A DNA stretch of 64,000 nucleotides from Viridibacillus soli (lineage in GTDB: Bacteria > Bacillota > Bacilli > Bacillales_A > Planococcaceae): the NCBI RefSeq assembly GCF_016612995.1, contig NZ_JAEOAH010000005.1, positions 186,001 to 250,000 on the forward strand, given 5' to 3'. Below, one piece after another: positions 11,281 to 22,022 of the stretch (its first letter is position 1; each line of letters opens with the position of its first letter). The translations under genes and the position numbers were made by a program. Below the pieces are notes generated by a model. The model was not told the DNA's origin and did not search any database. It was given only the letters and a program-made list of their open reading frames with translations.

Positions 11281-14200
11281 CCTTGCACCTCCTGCTTTGG
11301 CATTTCTTCAGCTGTGAAAGTCATAGATTCGATTACTCGAAGCATTGCCTCTGCAGTATCAAGAGATGTTAAGCATGGTACTCCATTCTCAACCGATTCA
11401 CGGCGAATACGGAAGCCGTCTCGTGCAGGTAGTTTTCCTTTTGTTAATGTATTGATGATTAATTGTGCTCCACCATTTTGGATCACATCTAGTAAAGTTG
11501 GTCCATTTGAGCCGATTTTATCTACAACACTTACTTTTAGCCCTGCTTCTTCAATTGTTTTTGCAGTACCTGGTGTTGCTAAAATACTATAACCGATATT
11601 GTTGAAGCGTTTTGCTAACGAGATTGCTTCTTCTTTATCTTTGTCCGCAACTGTCATTAATACTGAACCGTGATCTTTAATATCCATACCAGATGCTACT
11701 AAACCTTTGTAAAGTGCTTTTTCTAACGTGCTATCTTTACCCATTACCTCACCTGTTGATTTCATTTCAGGTCCTAATGTAATATCTACACGGCGCAGTT
11801 TCGCAAAGCTGAATACTGGTACTTTTACGAAAACACCTTGTTGAATTGGCGCTAAGCCTGTAGGGTAACCTTGTTCAACAATCGATTTGCCTAAGATTGC
11901 TTTTGTTGCAATATTTGCCATTGGTAAGTTCGTAATTTTACTTAAGAATGGTACTGTACGTGATGCACGTGGGTTTACTTCGATAACATATACAACATCT
12001 TCAGAGATAACATACTGGATGTTCATTAAGCCTTTGATTTCCAAGCCTATTGCTAAACGAGTTGTGTAATCTGTTAATGTATCGATATGTTTTTGAGACA
12101 GTTGTTGTGGTGGGTATACTGCAATCGAGTCACCTGAGTGGACACCCGCACGTTCGATATGTTCCATAATACCTGGGATTAGGACGTTTTCTCCGTCACA
12201 AATCGCATCCACTTCAATTTCTGTACCTGTTAAATATCTGTCGACTAATACTGGATGCTCTGGGCTCGCTTCAACCGCGTGCTCCATATAATATTGTAGT
12301 TCTTCTTCGTTATAAACAATTTCCATTGCGCGTCCACCAAGTACATATGATGGTCTTACTAATACTGGGAACCCAATATTTCTAGCAATAACAATCGCTT
12401 CTTCAGCAGAAATTGCTGTTTTACCAAGTGGTTGCGGGATACCAATTTCATGAAGTGCTGCTTCGAAACGGTCGCGTGATTCAGCACGGTCAATTGCATC
12501 AAGTGATGTTCCTAGAATTTTCACACCACGTGCTTCTAATTTATCTGCTAGATTAATCGCTGTTTGACCACCGAATTGTACGACAACACCTTTTGGTTGT
12601 TCAAGATCGATGATGTGCATAACATCTTCTATCGTTAATGGTTCAAAGTATAGCTTGTCTGAGATTGAGAAATCAGTTGATACTGTTTCTGGGTTTGAGT
12701 TAATAATGATTGCTTCGTACCCTGCTTCTTTAATCGCCCATACTGAGTGTACTGTTGCATAGTCAAATTCTACCCCTTGACCGATACGGATTGGACCTGA
12801 GCCAAGTACGATTACACTTTCTCGTTCTGTACGGATCGATTCATTTTCATCTTCGTAAGTGCCGTAGAAGTATGGTGTTTCTGATTCGAATTCTGCTGCA
12901 CATGTATCTACCATTTTATAAACTGGGATAATGCCATTTTCTTTTCGGAAATCGTATATAGCATCTGCTGTTGTATTCCAAAGTTTTGCTACTGTTTCAT
13001 CTGCAAAACCGATACGTTTTGCATGGCGTAATACCGCTTTATCTTGTGAGTTATCTTTCAATACTGCTTCATAATCTACGATGTTTTTAAATTTATTTAA
13101 GAAGAATAAATCAATTTGGCTCCAATCATGGATTGTTTCGATTGTCACGCCTCTGCGTAATGCTTCTCCTATGAAGAATAAACGCTCATCTCCTGCTTTA
13201 CGAATACGTTTTTCAATCCATTGGTCTGTTAATGATTCTGGATTTTTCATCGCGATATGCTTATGGCCTGTTTCAAGTGAACGAACAGCTTTTAGCATCG
13301 CTTCTTCAAAGTTACGGCCGATTGCCATAACTTCACCTGTTGCTTTCATTTGCGTACCTAGATTACGTTTTGCATTTTCGAATTTATCGAAAGGCCAGCG
13401 TGGAATTTTCGCTACAACATAGTCAAGTGCTGGCTCGAAACAAGCGTATGTTTTACCTGTAACAGGGTTCAACATTTCATCCAATGTTAACCCGATTGCG
13501 ATTTTCGCTGCAAGCTTCGCAATTGGATAACCAGTTGCCTTTGAAGCAAGTGCTGATGACCGTGATACACGTGGGTTTACTTCAATAATGTAGTAGTTAA
13601 AGCTATGCGGATCAAGTGCTAGCTGAACGTTACAACCACCTTCGATTTTAAGTGCACGAATTATTTTAAGCGATACATTACGTAGCATATGGTATTCGCG
13701 ATCTGATAACGTTTGCGATGGTGCGACTACGATTGAATCACCTGTGTGAATGCCGACTGGATCGACATTTTCCATGTTACAAACTACAATGGCATTGTCT
13801 TTCGAGTCACGCATTACTTCATATTCAATTTCTTTAAATCCTGCGATTGATTTTTCTAGTAAACATTGTGTTACTGGGCTATATTTCAAACCTGATGTAA
13901 CGATTTCTTTTAAATCTTGCTCGTTGTGGCAAATACCACCGCCAGTTCCACCTAAAGTGAAGGCTGGACGTACGATTACTGGGTAACCGATTTTTTCGAC
14001 AAAGGCAAATGCCTCTTCTAAATTGTGGATAATATCTGATTCTGGTACTGGAACATCTAATTCATACATTAAGTTACGGAAAAGATCACGGTCTTCCGCC
14101 TTATTGATGGCATCCAATTTTGTACCAAGGATTTCAATGTTTAATTCATCTAGAATGCCTGATTCATGTAGTTCAATCGCCATATTTAAACCTGTTTGAC

Positions 14201-14474
14201 CACCTAATGTTGGTAATAAGGCATCTGGGCGTTCTTTACGAATAATACGTGATACGAATTCTAGTGAGATAGGTTCGATATATACTTTGTCAGCGATTTC
14301 TGAATCTGTCATGATTGTCGCTGGGTTTGAGTTAATTAAAATGACGCGGTAGCCTTCTTCTTTTAACGATAGACAAGCTTGAGTTCCTGCATAGTCGAAT
14401 TCTGCAGCTTGTCCGATGACGATTGGGCCAGAGCCGATTACTAAAATGGTTTTGATATCTTGACGTTTAGGCAT
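11277..14474 (-). CDS. carB: Carbamoyl-phosphate synthase large subunit, pyrimidine-specific
   Basis: CarB makes carbamoyl phosphate from bicarbonate, ATP and ammonia supplied by CarA. The 1065-residue protein contains two homologous ATP-grasp halves ([19 protein letters not shown] at the N-terminus and [19 protein letters not shown] in the second half) and a C-terminal MGS-like regulatory domain. The start MPKRQDIKT at 14474 overlaps carA by 8 bp. Being inside the pyr operon, it is the pyrimidine-regulated enzyme (pyrAB in B. subtilis). An arginine-specific copy may exist elsewhere. Confidence 0.96.
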
Positions 14475-15567
14475 GGTGTTGCTCCTTTCTAGTCTCTTCA
14501 TTCATTAACTCGATAAATTCATCAAATAAGTGGTTTGAATCTTCTGGTCCAGGTGATGCTTCCGGGTGATATTGTACTGTAAATACCGGATGTTCTTTAT
14601 GTTTTAAACCTTCAATTGTACCGTCATTAAGTGCTACATGCGTAATTTCTAAGCCCGTACCTTCTAGTGAGTCTGGGTCGATTGCGTAACCGTGGTTTTG
14701 AGATGTTAACTCAGTACGGCCTGTTTTTAGTTCTTTTACTGGGTGGTTCGCACCGCGATGTCCGAATTTCAGTTTGAATGAATCCGCGCCACAAGCGAGT
14801 GCGAAAAGTTGTTGTCCAAGGCAAATCCCGAATATTGGCGCTTTTCCGATTAGATTTTTAATCGTCTCAACTGCTTCTGGGACGTCTTTTGGATCTCCAG
14901 GGCCGTTTGATAGCATAATACCATCTGGATAAAGACCTAAAATTTCATCTGCTGGCATATTGTAAGGCACTACGATAACATCACAGTTACGTTTATTAAG
15001 CTCTCGTAGAATACCGTGTTTCATACCGAAGTCCATAAGTACCACTTTTTTACCGCGGCCTGGGCTAGGGTAAGGTGTTTTAGTAGAAACTTGCTCTACT
15101 TGGTTTGTTGGGAATGTAGTAGCTTTTAGTTTTTCCACTACCGCATCAACATCCACTTCTTCACCTGCAGCTGTTAATATTGCTTTAATAGAACCTTCCT
15201 CACGGATTAAGCGCGTTAATTTGCGTGTATCGATTCCTTCAATACCAGGAATTTTTTTCATTTTGAAATATTCATCTAATGTTGTGTCACAGCGGAAATT
15301 AGATGGTGTTTTTGCTAATTCACGTACGACGAATCCTTTAATCGCTGGATCGATTGTTTCAAAATCGTCGCGGTTAATACCGTAATTTCCGATTAACGGG
15401 TATGTCATTGTGACAATTTGCCCCGCAAATGATGGGTCAGATAATGTTTCTTGATAACCTGTCATACCAGTTGTAAATACAACTTCACCATCTGATGCTT
15501 GATCACTACCAAATGCTTGTCCTTCGAATACAATACCGTTTTCTAAAATAAGTTTACGTGTTGTCAT
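14467..15567 (-). CDS. carA: Carbamoyl-phosphate synthase small subunit (glutamine amidotransferase)
   Basis: CarA hydrolyses glutamine and channels ammonia to CarB. The 366-residue sequence has an N-terminal CPSase domain ([16 protein letters not shown]) and a class I glutamine amidotransferase domain with nucleophile Cys in [12 protein letters not shown] and the His/Glu pair in YHPEASPGP. The ATG at 15567 forms an ATGA overlap with the pyrC stop. It is pyrAA of the pyrimidine operon. Confidence 0.96.
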   Translation of the reverse strand: MTTRKLILENGIVFEGQAFGSDQASDGEVVFTTGMTGYQETLSDPSFAGQIVTMTYPLIGNYGINRDDFETIDPAIKGFVVRELAKTPSNFRCDTTLDEYFKMKKIPGIEGIDTRKLTRLIREEGSIKAILTAAGEEVDVDAVVEKLKATTFPTNQVEQVSTKTPYPSPGRGKKVVLMDFGMKHGILRELNKRNCDVIVVPYNMPADEILGLYPDGIMLSNGPGDPKDVPEAVETIKNLIGKAPIFGICLGQQLFALACGADSFKLKFGHRGANHPVKELKTGRTELTSQNHGYAIDPDSLEGTGLEITHVALNDGTIEGLKHKEHPVFTVQYHPEASPGPEDSNHLFDEFIELMNEETRKEQHHA

Positions 15568-16841
15568 TGTGCATCCTCCCATACTATGTTTCCTTCAAAG
15601 ATTGTCATAACTGGCCAGCCTTTGCAGCTCCATCCATTAAATGGTGTATTTCTACCTTTTGATACGAAGCCATTCACATCAATTGCTTGTTCTTTGTTTA
15701 GATCAATTAAGATTAAGTCTGCAGAAGCGCCGATTTCTAACTTGCCATATGGTAAGTCGAATAGTGCGGCTGGTTTTGCTGCCATCCAATCGATTAATTG
15801 CTTTAATGTCCATTTACCTGTTTCAACAAATTTTGTATATAGTAGTGGAAATGCTGTTTCAAAACCGACAATCCCGAACGGAGCTCCTACCATACCACAA
15901 CATTTTTCTTCTACAGTGTGTGGCGCGTGATCTGTTGCGATACAGTCAATCGTGCCATCAAGTAAGCCTTCATGTATTGCTTGTAAGTCTTCGTTCGCAC
16001 GTAATGGCGGATTCATTTTCCAGTTTGCATCGTCTGATGGAATGTCCATTTCTTCTAGTAGAAGATGGTGCGGACAAACTTCTGCTGTTACGTGAATACC
16101 TGCTGCTTTTGCATCGCGCACTACGCGTACAGATTCTTTTGACGACACGTGGCAAACATGGTAATGTGCACCCGCCGCTTCTGCTAGTAGTACGTCACGA
16201 GCAATTTGGACAGATTCACAAATAGATGGAATGCCCGGTAACCCAAGTTCATGATTGCGAATACCTTCGTGCATTACACCATCGTAGATTAATGAATTAT
16301 CTTCGCAGTGTGCAACAACTGTCATACCAATTTTTGCTGCGTCTTGCATCTGCTCAAACATTGTTGCAGCTTCTTGAACCCCGACACCATCATCAGAGAA
16401 TGCAACTGCACCATGCGCTTTTAAATCTGCTAAGTTTGTACGTTTGTCACCCGATTGTGCTACGGTCAAAGAACCATAAGGTAGGACACGAATGACTGCA
16501 CTGTCTTCTATCAGACTATTTATGTAGTCGAGATTTTCAATTGAATCTGGTACTGGCTTTGTATTTGGCATTGCACAAATTGTTGTGAATCCGCCTTTTG
16601 CTGCAGATGCAGAGCCCGTTGCAATCGTTTCTTTATGCTCAAAACCTGGCTCCCGTAGATGTACATGTACATCTACGAAACCTGGTGCTACAACTTTCCC
16701 TTGACCGTCAATAACTTCATCAGCTGTTTTATTTAACGCTTCACCGATTGCTGCAATTTTACCGTCTTCAATGAAAATTTCAGTTTGCTTAAGTTCGCCT
16801 TGCTCGTTTAGCATTTGTACGTTTTGAATTAGCTTTGTCAT
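15564..16841 (-). CDS. pyrC: Dihydroorotase
   Basis: PyrC cyclises carbamoyl aspartate to dihydroorotate. The 425-residue class I enzyme shows the zinc-binding [13 protein letters not shown] near residues 59-71 and the catalytic Asp motif [14 protein letters not shown] near residues 302-315. It lies 1 bp downstream of pyrB and overlaps carA by 4 bp. Confidence 0.96.
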   Translation of the reverse strand: MTKLIQNVQMLNEQGELKQTEIFIEDGKIAAIGEALNKTADEVIDGQGKVVAPGFVDVHVHLREPGFEHKETIATGSASAAKGGFTTICAMPNTKPVPDSIENLDYINSLIEDSAVIRVLPYGSLTVAQSGDKRTNLADLKAHGAVAFSDDGVGVQEAATMFEQMQDAAKIGMTVVAHCEDNSLIYDGVMHEGIRNHELGLPGIPSICESVQIARDVLLAEAAGAHYHVCHVSSKESVRVVRDAKAAGIHVTAEVCPHHLLLEEMDIPSDDANWKMNPPLRANEDLQAIHEGLLDGTIDCIATDHAPHTVEEKCCGMVGAPFGIVGFETAFPLLYTKFVETGKWTLKQLIDWMAAKPAALFDLPYGKLEIGASADLILIDLNKEQAIDVNGFVSKGRNTPFNGWSCKGWPVMTIFEGNIVWEDAQ

Positions 16842-16842
16842 T

Positions 16843-17721
16843 TTACATTCTTCCTTTCAGGATGGTTTCTAAAATGGCCATTCGAATGAATACACCATTG
16901 CGTACTTGGTCAAAAATTCTTGAGCGTTTGCATTCAACTAATGAAGAGTCGATTTCGACACCACGATTTACTGGTGCCGGATGCATAATGATTGCCTTGT
17001 CCTTCATTTGTCGTTCACGTTCAATTGTTAAACCGTATTGCGCATGATAGTCTTCCTTAGAGAAGTTCGCATCTGCTTCATGTCTCTCGTGCTGTACGCG
17101 TAGTAACATAATGACGTCACTTGTTTCGATTAAATCATCCCAACCCTGATGTGCTTCAAACTCCCCTTGCCATTCTTTCGGGCATACAAAGTTGACATTT
17201 GCACCTAGTCTGCGTAATGCATAAACATCTGATTTCGCTACTCTACTGTGGGAAATATCCCCTGCAATTGTAACATTTAGATTTTCAAAAGTGCCGAATT
17301 CCTTTTGAATTGTATATAAATCAAGTAAAGATTGTGACGGATGTTGTCCTGCTCCGTCCCCTGCATTAATAACCACAAGATTAATCCCTTTAAGAAGTTC
17401 TTCGTAGTAAGCATCGACTTTATGACGAATGACTACTGCATCAAGTCCGATCGATTCTAACGTTTTCACAGTATCATACAATGTTTCACCTTTTAAGGCA
17501 CTTGAAAAACCTGCTTCAAACGGGATAACCGTTGCACCAATTTTGCGCTCAGCCATTTCAAAGCTTGTTTTCGTTCTTGTACTTGGCTCGAAAAATAAAT
17601 TCGCTACAGTGTATGATCGGTCAAGTTGTGATGGTGCGCCTGCCTCAAGCTCAGCTGCACGCTTTAAAATCGTAGCAATTTCTTCGTTAGAGATATGTTC
17701 CATTGACAGTAAGTTTTTCAT
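16843..17721 (-). CDS. pyrB: Aspartate carbamoyltransferase catalytic subunit
   Basis: PyrB condenses carbamoyl phosphate with aspartate. The 292-residue product starts [11 protein letters not shown] and has the carbamoyl-phosphate motif [13 protein letters not shown] near residues 43-55, HPSQSLLD and the HPAPVNRG segment. The frame is open 90 bp further upstream, but that part overlaps the attenuator terminator and cannot be translated usefully. The ATG at 17721 lies 6 bp from GGAGG. No regulatory pyrI subunit gene is present, as usual for Bacillales. Confidence 0.95.
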   Translation of the reverse strand: MKNLLSMEHISNEEIATILKRAAELEAGAPSQLDRSYTVANLFFEPSTRTKTSFEMAERKIGATVIPFEAGFSSALKGETLYDTVKTLESIGLDAVVIRHKVDAYYEELLKGINLVVINAGDGAGQHPSQSLLDLYTIQKEFGTFENLNVTIAGDISHSRVAKSDVYALRRLGANVNFVCPKEWQGEFEAHQGWDDLIETSDVIMLLRVQHERHEADANFSKEDYHAQYGLTIERERQMKDKAIIMHPAPVNRGVEIDSSLVECKRSRIFDQVRNGVFIRMAILETILKGRM

Positions 17722-17747
17722 CATGAGCCTCCAATTGTATAATAAAA

Positions 17748-17855
17748 CCTCCCTAAATTTTAGGGAGGCTGAGGAAGGATATGACAGGATAAGCATAGAG
17801 CTGTCGCGCATGCTTTCGAATCGATATAACCCTTCTTTGCCTCTCTGGGCAATCT
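17748..17855 (-). promoter_or_regulatory. PyrR-dependent attenuator before pyrB
   Basis: The minus strand has the PyrR anti-antiterminator loop CCAGAGAGGC followed by AGAAGG (17829-17852), then a terminator stem CCTCCCTAAA/TTTAGGGAGG at 17748-17768 followed by T residues. PyrR bound to UMP stabilises the loop and allows termination. The arrangement between pyrP and pyrB matches one of the three B. subtilis sites. Confidence 0.9.
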
Positions 17856-17879
17856 GTTAAAAGGTAAAGTATTTAACTA

Positions 17880-19175
17880 TTATTCATCCAAATCTGCAAC
17901 TTCTTTATCGCGACCCGGCAACACTAAGTTTAAAATAACTCCAACAATGGCTGCTAACGCCATGCCTTCAATTGCAAATGTGTCTGATACTTGTGGAATT
18001 TTCAATGCTGCACCACCGATTCCGAAGATTAAGATGACTGATGCAATGACTAAGTTCCGTTTATCTTCGAAGTCAACATTATTTTCAACTAACATACGCA
18101 GACCACTTGAAGCGATAATTCCGAATAGTAGAATCGATACACCGCCTAGCACTGATGTTGGAATTGTTTCGATTACTGCCATCGCTTTTGAGAAAAATGC
18201 CATCACAATCGCAATGAGCGCTGCGCCACCAATGACATACACACTATATACTCTCGTCAATACTAGAACACCGATATTTTCACCGTAAGTTGTTTTTGGC
18301 GGACCACCGATGAAAGCACTCACTAATGTTCCCAAACCATCACCTAATAACGAGCGGTGTAAACCTGGCTCTTTAATGTAATTACGATTTACCACCTTAC
18401 CTAATACTAATTGGTGCCCAATATGCTCTGAAATCGTGACGATAACGATCGGTACCATCGCTAGAAGCAATGTGCTTGTCACTTTAAATTCATAATCTAT
18501 TCCTGGGATTAAGAAGTCAGGCATAGCAAACCATTCTGCTTGTCCAATCACTGTGTAATCCACAATACCGATTGCTGCTGAGTATATGTAACCAACAACT
18601 AAACCGATGAGAATTGGCATTGTGCTAATAATATTTTTGAAAAAGATTGTACAGATGATTGCTGCTGCTAATGTGACTAGTGCTGCTGAGAAATCTGGGA
18701 AACTATATATTTTCCCACCGTTACCATCCGGGATATTCATCGCCATGTCTACTGCCACTGATGCTAGTGCAAGACCAATAACCATAATAACCGGCGCTAC
18801 AACGATTGGCGGTAATAATTTCATAATCCATTTATAGCCTGTTTTCCAAATGACTAGCGAAACAATGCCGTACGTTAAACCAACGAACATCGCACCAATC
18901 ATCGCACTACCAACACCACCTGTTTGTGTCGCTAAAATAATAGGTGCGATAAAGGCGAATGAAGAACCTAAGTAAGCTGGCACTTGAAATTTTGTAACTA
19001 ATAAGAAAATCAGTGTGGCAATTCCACTTGTTAAAAGTGCCATCGCTGGGCTTAAGCCTGTAAGTTTTGGCACTAAAATAGTTGAGCCGAACATTGCGAA
19101 CATATGTTGAGCGCTAAGTGTAATTAGCTGTCCTGTTCTTGGCTTTTCATTCACATCTAAAACTGCTTTTGACAT
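17880..19175 (-). CDS. pyrP: Uracil permease (NCS2 family)
   Basis: This 431-residue membrane protein belongs to the nucleobase-cation symport 2 family. About 12-14 hydrophobic segments are visible. The family motif region near residues 250-320 includes SEHIGHQLVLG and GDGLGTLVSAFIGGPPKTTYGEN. It imports uracil for salvage. Its location between pyrR and pyrB and its regulation by the upstream attenuator support the uracil assignment. The pyrR-pyrP gap is only 34 bp and has no attenuator. Confidence 0.94.
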   Translation of the reverse strand: MSKAVLDVNEKPRTGQLITLSAQHMFAMFGSTILVPKLTGLSPAMALLTSGIATLIFLLVTKFQVPAYLGSSFAFIAPIILATQTGGVGSAMIGAMFVGLTYGIVSLVIWKTGYKWIMKLLPPIVVAPVIMVIGLALASVAVDMAMNIPDGNGGKIYSFPDFSAALVTLAAAIICTIFFKNIISTMPILIGLVVGYIYSAAIGIVDYTVIGQAEWFAMPDFLIPGIDYEFKVTSTLLLAMVPIVIVTISEHIGHQLVLGKVVNRNYIKEPGLHRSLLGDGLGTLVSAFIGGPPKTTYGENIGVLVLTRVYSVYVIGGAALIAIVMAFFSKAMAVIETIPTSVLGGVSILLFGIIASSGLRMLVENNVDFEDKRNLVIASVILIFGIGGAALKIPQVSDTFAIEGMALAAIVGVILNLVLPGRDKEVADLDE

Positions 19176-19209
19176 ATCCTGTTTTCCTCACATTCTATAT
19201 GTTTCTAGC

Positions 19210-19767
<558 letters not shown>

Positions 19768-19784
19768 TTATGGACATAAAAAAA

Positions 19785-19915
19785 CCTCTTGAGCGATTTG
19801 CCCAAGAGGATATAGGTGTACTTAAGATATGTCGAAAAGACTTGCATCACAAGCATTCTCCACATTTTACGCATACCTTCTCAGCCTCTCTGGACTGTCT
19901 TTAAAGGTGAATATT
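19785..19915 (-). promoter_or_regulatory. PyrR-dependent attenuator before pyrR
   Basis: The leader holds the PyrR binding loop (TCCAGAGAGGCTGAGAAGG, minus strand, near 19878-19896). It is followed by a terminator (CCTCTTGGGC paired with GCTCAAGAGG at 19785-19809) and seven T residues. It controls the whole operon in response to UMP. Confidence 0.92.
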
Positions 19916-19933
19916 TAGTTTTTCACTACGATT

Positions 19934-19963
19934 AGTATAATGCGCTAGGACTTAAAAAGTCAA
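19934..19963 (-). promoter_or_regulatory. SigA-type promoter of the pyr operon
   Basis: On the minus strand TTGACT and TATACT are separated by 18 bp. The -35 box lies over the last codon of rluD, so the operon promoter overlaps the end of the upstream gene. Confidence 0.7.
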
Positions 19964-20874
19964 TAGTTACTTTTTAATTCTTTTAATAGCTCTTCATAAT
20001 CTGCTGGTAAAGGCGCTGAAAACTCTAAATATTCGCCAGTTGCAGGGTGTGTAAAGCCTAATACACCAGCATGTAACACTTGCCCACCGAAGTCGATTGT
20101 TTTTCTTGGTCCGTATTTAGGGTCTCCAACTAATGGATAGCCAATATAGTTTAAATGCACACGAATTTGGTGTGTACGTCCTGTTTCAAGCTTACATTGC
20201 ACAAGTGTATAATCAACGCCAAAGCGATCAGTAACAACAAAATGTGTTACAGCATGCTTACCATTATCTACGATACCCATTTTTTGACGATCACGAGAAT
20301 CACGACCTATTGGTGCATCGATTGTTCCTTTGTCATGTGGAATATGCCCATGAACTAATGCTGTATAACGTCTCGTTACCGTTTTATCTACAAGTTGTTG
20401 CACTAATGATTCATGTGCTTTATCATTTTTAGCAATCATTAATAAACCTGAAGTATCCTTGTCAATTCGATGTACGATACCTGGACGCGCTACACCATTA
20501 ATGCCAGAAAGGTCTTTGCAATGATACATAAGACCATTCACAAGAGTTCCTGTTGCATGCCCTGGTGCTGGATGTACAACCATACCTTTTGGTTTATTCA
20601 CAACAAGTACGTCGCTATCTTCATAAACGATTTCTAAATTTAAATCCTCCGCTACGATTTCAAGCGGCTCTACTTCAGGTGGAGTTACGGAAATAACGTC
20701 TCCTACTTTTACTTTATACTTTGTTTTAACAGGCTCATCATTCACCATAACGATGCTATCTTTTAACCATGTTTGGATTTGAGAACGCGACCAATCCTGT
20801 TGCATCGTTGCAAATGCTTTATCAATACGTTCACCGTTCAATTCTTGCGTTACTGTATAACTTACTGCAGTCAT
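19960..20874 (-). CDS. RluD-family 23S rRNA pseudouridine synthase (YlyB)
   Basis: The 304-residue protein has an N-terminal S4 RNA-binding domain (RIDKAFATMQQDWSRSQIQTWL) and a pseudouridine synthase domain with the catalytic Asp in RIDKDTSGLLM near residues 134-144 and GRTHQIRVHLNYIG further on. By family it isomerises uridines in 23S rRNA helix 69. Its start overlaps the lspA stop by 1 bp, the same coupling as lspA-ylyB in B. subtilis. Confidence 0.92.
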   Translation of the reverse strand: MTAVSYTVTQELNGERIDKAFATMQQDWSRSQIQTWLKDSIVMVNDEPVKTKYKVKVGDVISVTPPEVEPLEIVAEDLNLEIVYEDSDVLVVNKPKGMVVHPAPGHATGTLVNGLMYHCKDLSGINGVARPGIVHRIDKDTSGLLMIAKNDKAHESLVQQLVDKTVTRRYTALVHGHIPHDKGTIDAPIGRDSRDRQKMGIVDNGKHAVTHFVVTDRFGVDYTLVQCKLETGRTHQIRVHLNYIGYPLVGDPKYGPRKTIDFGGQVLHAGVLGFTHPATGEYLEFSAPLPADYEELLKELKSNY

Positions 20875-21350
20875 TACTTCACCTTTTTCTGATCGAGTTT
20901 TTCTTCAAATAGTATATAAATAATTAACAAGACAACGCCAATTGTCAGCGCTGCATCAGCAATATTAAAAATCGGGAAATCATAATTAATAACCGGAATT
21001 AAAACATTTACGAAATCGACTACTTCACCACGGAATAAACGATCGATAAAGTTACCAATAGCACCACCTAACAGCATCATTAGGCTTACTTGGAATAATG
21101 GTTTACCTCGTCCTTCTTTTTGGAAGTAATAAATAATACCAATCACAACGGCTACAGTTACAATTGCAAATAACCAAAATTGTCCTTGTAACATACCCCA
21201 CGCTGCCCCGCGATTACGGTGAGAGAGAAGTCCAAAGTACGGATCCCAAAGCATGATAGTTTCACCAAATTGCATATTTTTAACGATACTCCATTTTGTT
21301 AGTTGATCGATTATTACTACAAAAGCTGCTAGCCCATAATATTTATACAC
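20874..21350 (-). CDS. lspA: Lipoprotein signal peptidase
   Basis: LspA cleaves the signal peptide of prolipoproteins after lipid attachment and acts in the membrane. The 158-residue protein has four transmembrane segments and the two catalytic Asp motifs: GNFIDRLFRGEVVDFVNV near residues 100-117 and FNIADAALTIG near 128-138. It follows a strip of decayed genes that now separates it from ileS. Confidence 0.95.
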   Translation of the reverse strand: MYKYYGLAAFVVIIDQLTKWSIVKNMQFGETIMLWDPYFGLLSHRNRGAAWGMLQGQFWLFAIVTVAVVIGIIYYFQKEGRGKPLFQVSLMMLLGGAIGNFIDRLFRGEVVDFVNVLIPVINYDFPIFNIADAALTIGVVLLIIYILFEEKLDQKKVK

Positions 21351-21445
21351 CGCAATATCCTCCGTTTACTCTATATCTTAACCATTTTAACATATCAGCG
21401 CTATGAATGAAAAAAACTACCGAAAAAATACAGCTTTTCACAACA

Positions 21446-21484
21446 AAAAACTCCTCAAACCATTAGCGGCCCGGAGAGTTTTTA
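21446..21484 (-). terminator. Likely terminator behind a gene remnant
   Basis: An imperfect stem (AAAACTC... with ...GAGAGTTTT) with a GC-containing loop has T residues on the minus strand. It directly follows the symporter-like remnant and fits a transcript end of the lost gene. Confidence 0.45.
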
Positions 21485-21506
21485 ACTCATACTAACAAAT
21501 ATGGTA

Positions 21507-21746
21507 TTATGTTGTTTCTAGTTCCTTAGAATATACTTTTTTCATAAATTCATCGACATCCGCTGTTACTTTACGGTCAAGTAGTGACGCGATACTGACC
21601 AACAAGCACTGAAATTGAGCCAGGGATATTAAATTATAAAAAGCTCGGTAATGTTCCTGGTGAAAAATCATCCCACCAAGGCCCATTAATACCCCTGAAA
21701 TGGTACCTTTTTCTGTCATAGCACGCCATATTAATTTTAGTAGCAC
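21507..21746 (-). pseudogene. 3' remnant of a possible sodium:solute symporter
   Basis: A 79-codon frame encodes WRAMTEKGTISGVLMG, a hydrophobic middle and a charged tail ending DEFMKKVYSKELETT. The pattern WxxATEKGxIxG near the C-terminal end is typical of sodium:solute symporters, whose last segment often ends in a charged tail. No N-terminal or core segments are present upstream, so if the assignment is right this is only the last sixth of such a gene. It ends just before a terminator-like hairpin. The family call is tentative. Confidence 0.35.
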
Positions 21747-21747
21747 T

Positions 21748-21977
21748 TATTTTTGCCGACTGTTCAAACGAGAATCCGGCCGTAACTTTGTCGACGATGT
21801 TGCCAACTCACGAATTATCAAAGCATTACCACTTCTTAAAAAAGACAATTCTACACTGGAAAAAGCTCCAGCAAACTAGGCTTCAATTCGCCAAATTATT
21901 ATAGCGTTACATTCAAAAAATACTTCGCTTTAAGTCCTAGTGACTACCGCAACACCAAGGAGATCTTCTTTAAATAA
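21748..21977 (+). pseudogene. AraC-family DNA-binding domain remnant, frameshifted
   Basis: Translation on the plus strand gives YFCRLFKRESGRNFVDDV and NSRIIKALPLLKK in one frame. After a frameshift near 21865, LGFNSPNYYSVTFKKYF and LSPSDYR follow in a second frame. Together these form the C-terminal double helix-turn-helix of an AraC/YesN-type regulator, with its hallmark GF-S-YF-FK and SP-YR residues. The N-terminal part is missing and the reading frame is broken, so it is a relic. Its last bases form part of the ileS terminator. Confidence 0.8.
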
Positions 21978-22019
21978 AAAAATGAGCAGCCCGATTGAAT
22001 CCTCGGCTGCTCATTTTTT
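21977..22019 (-). terminator. ileS terminator
   Basis: A perfect 15-bp stem (AAAAAATGAGCAGCC and its complement) with a 13-nt loop and a T run on the minus strand lies 3 bp past the ileS stop codon. Confidence 0.9.
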
Positions 22020-22022
22020 AAA

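Noticed and set aside
17722-17811. N-terminal extension of pyrB by 30 codons
   Set aside because: It is translated from the attenuator terminator and loop; the start at 17721 has the ribosome site and family sequence.
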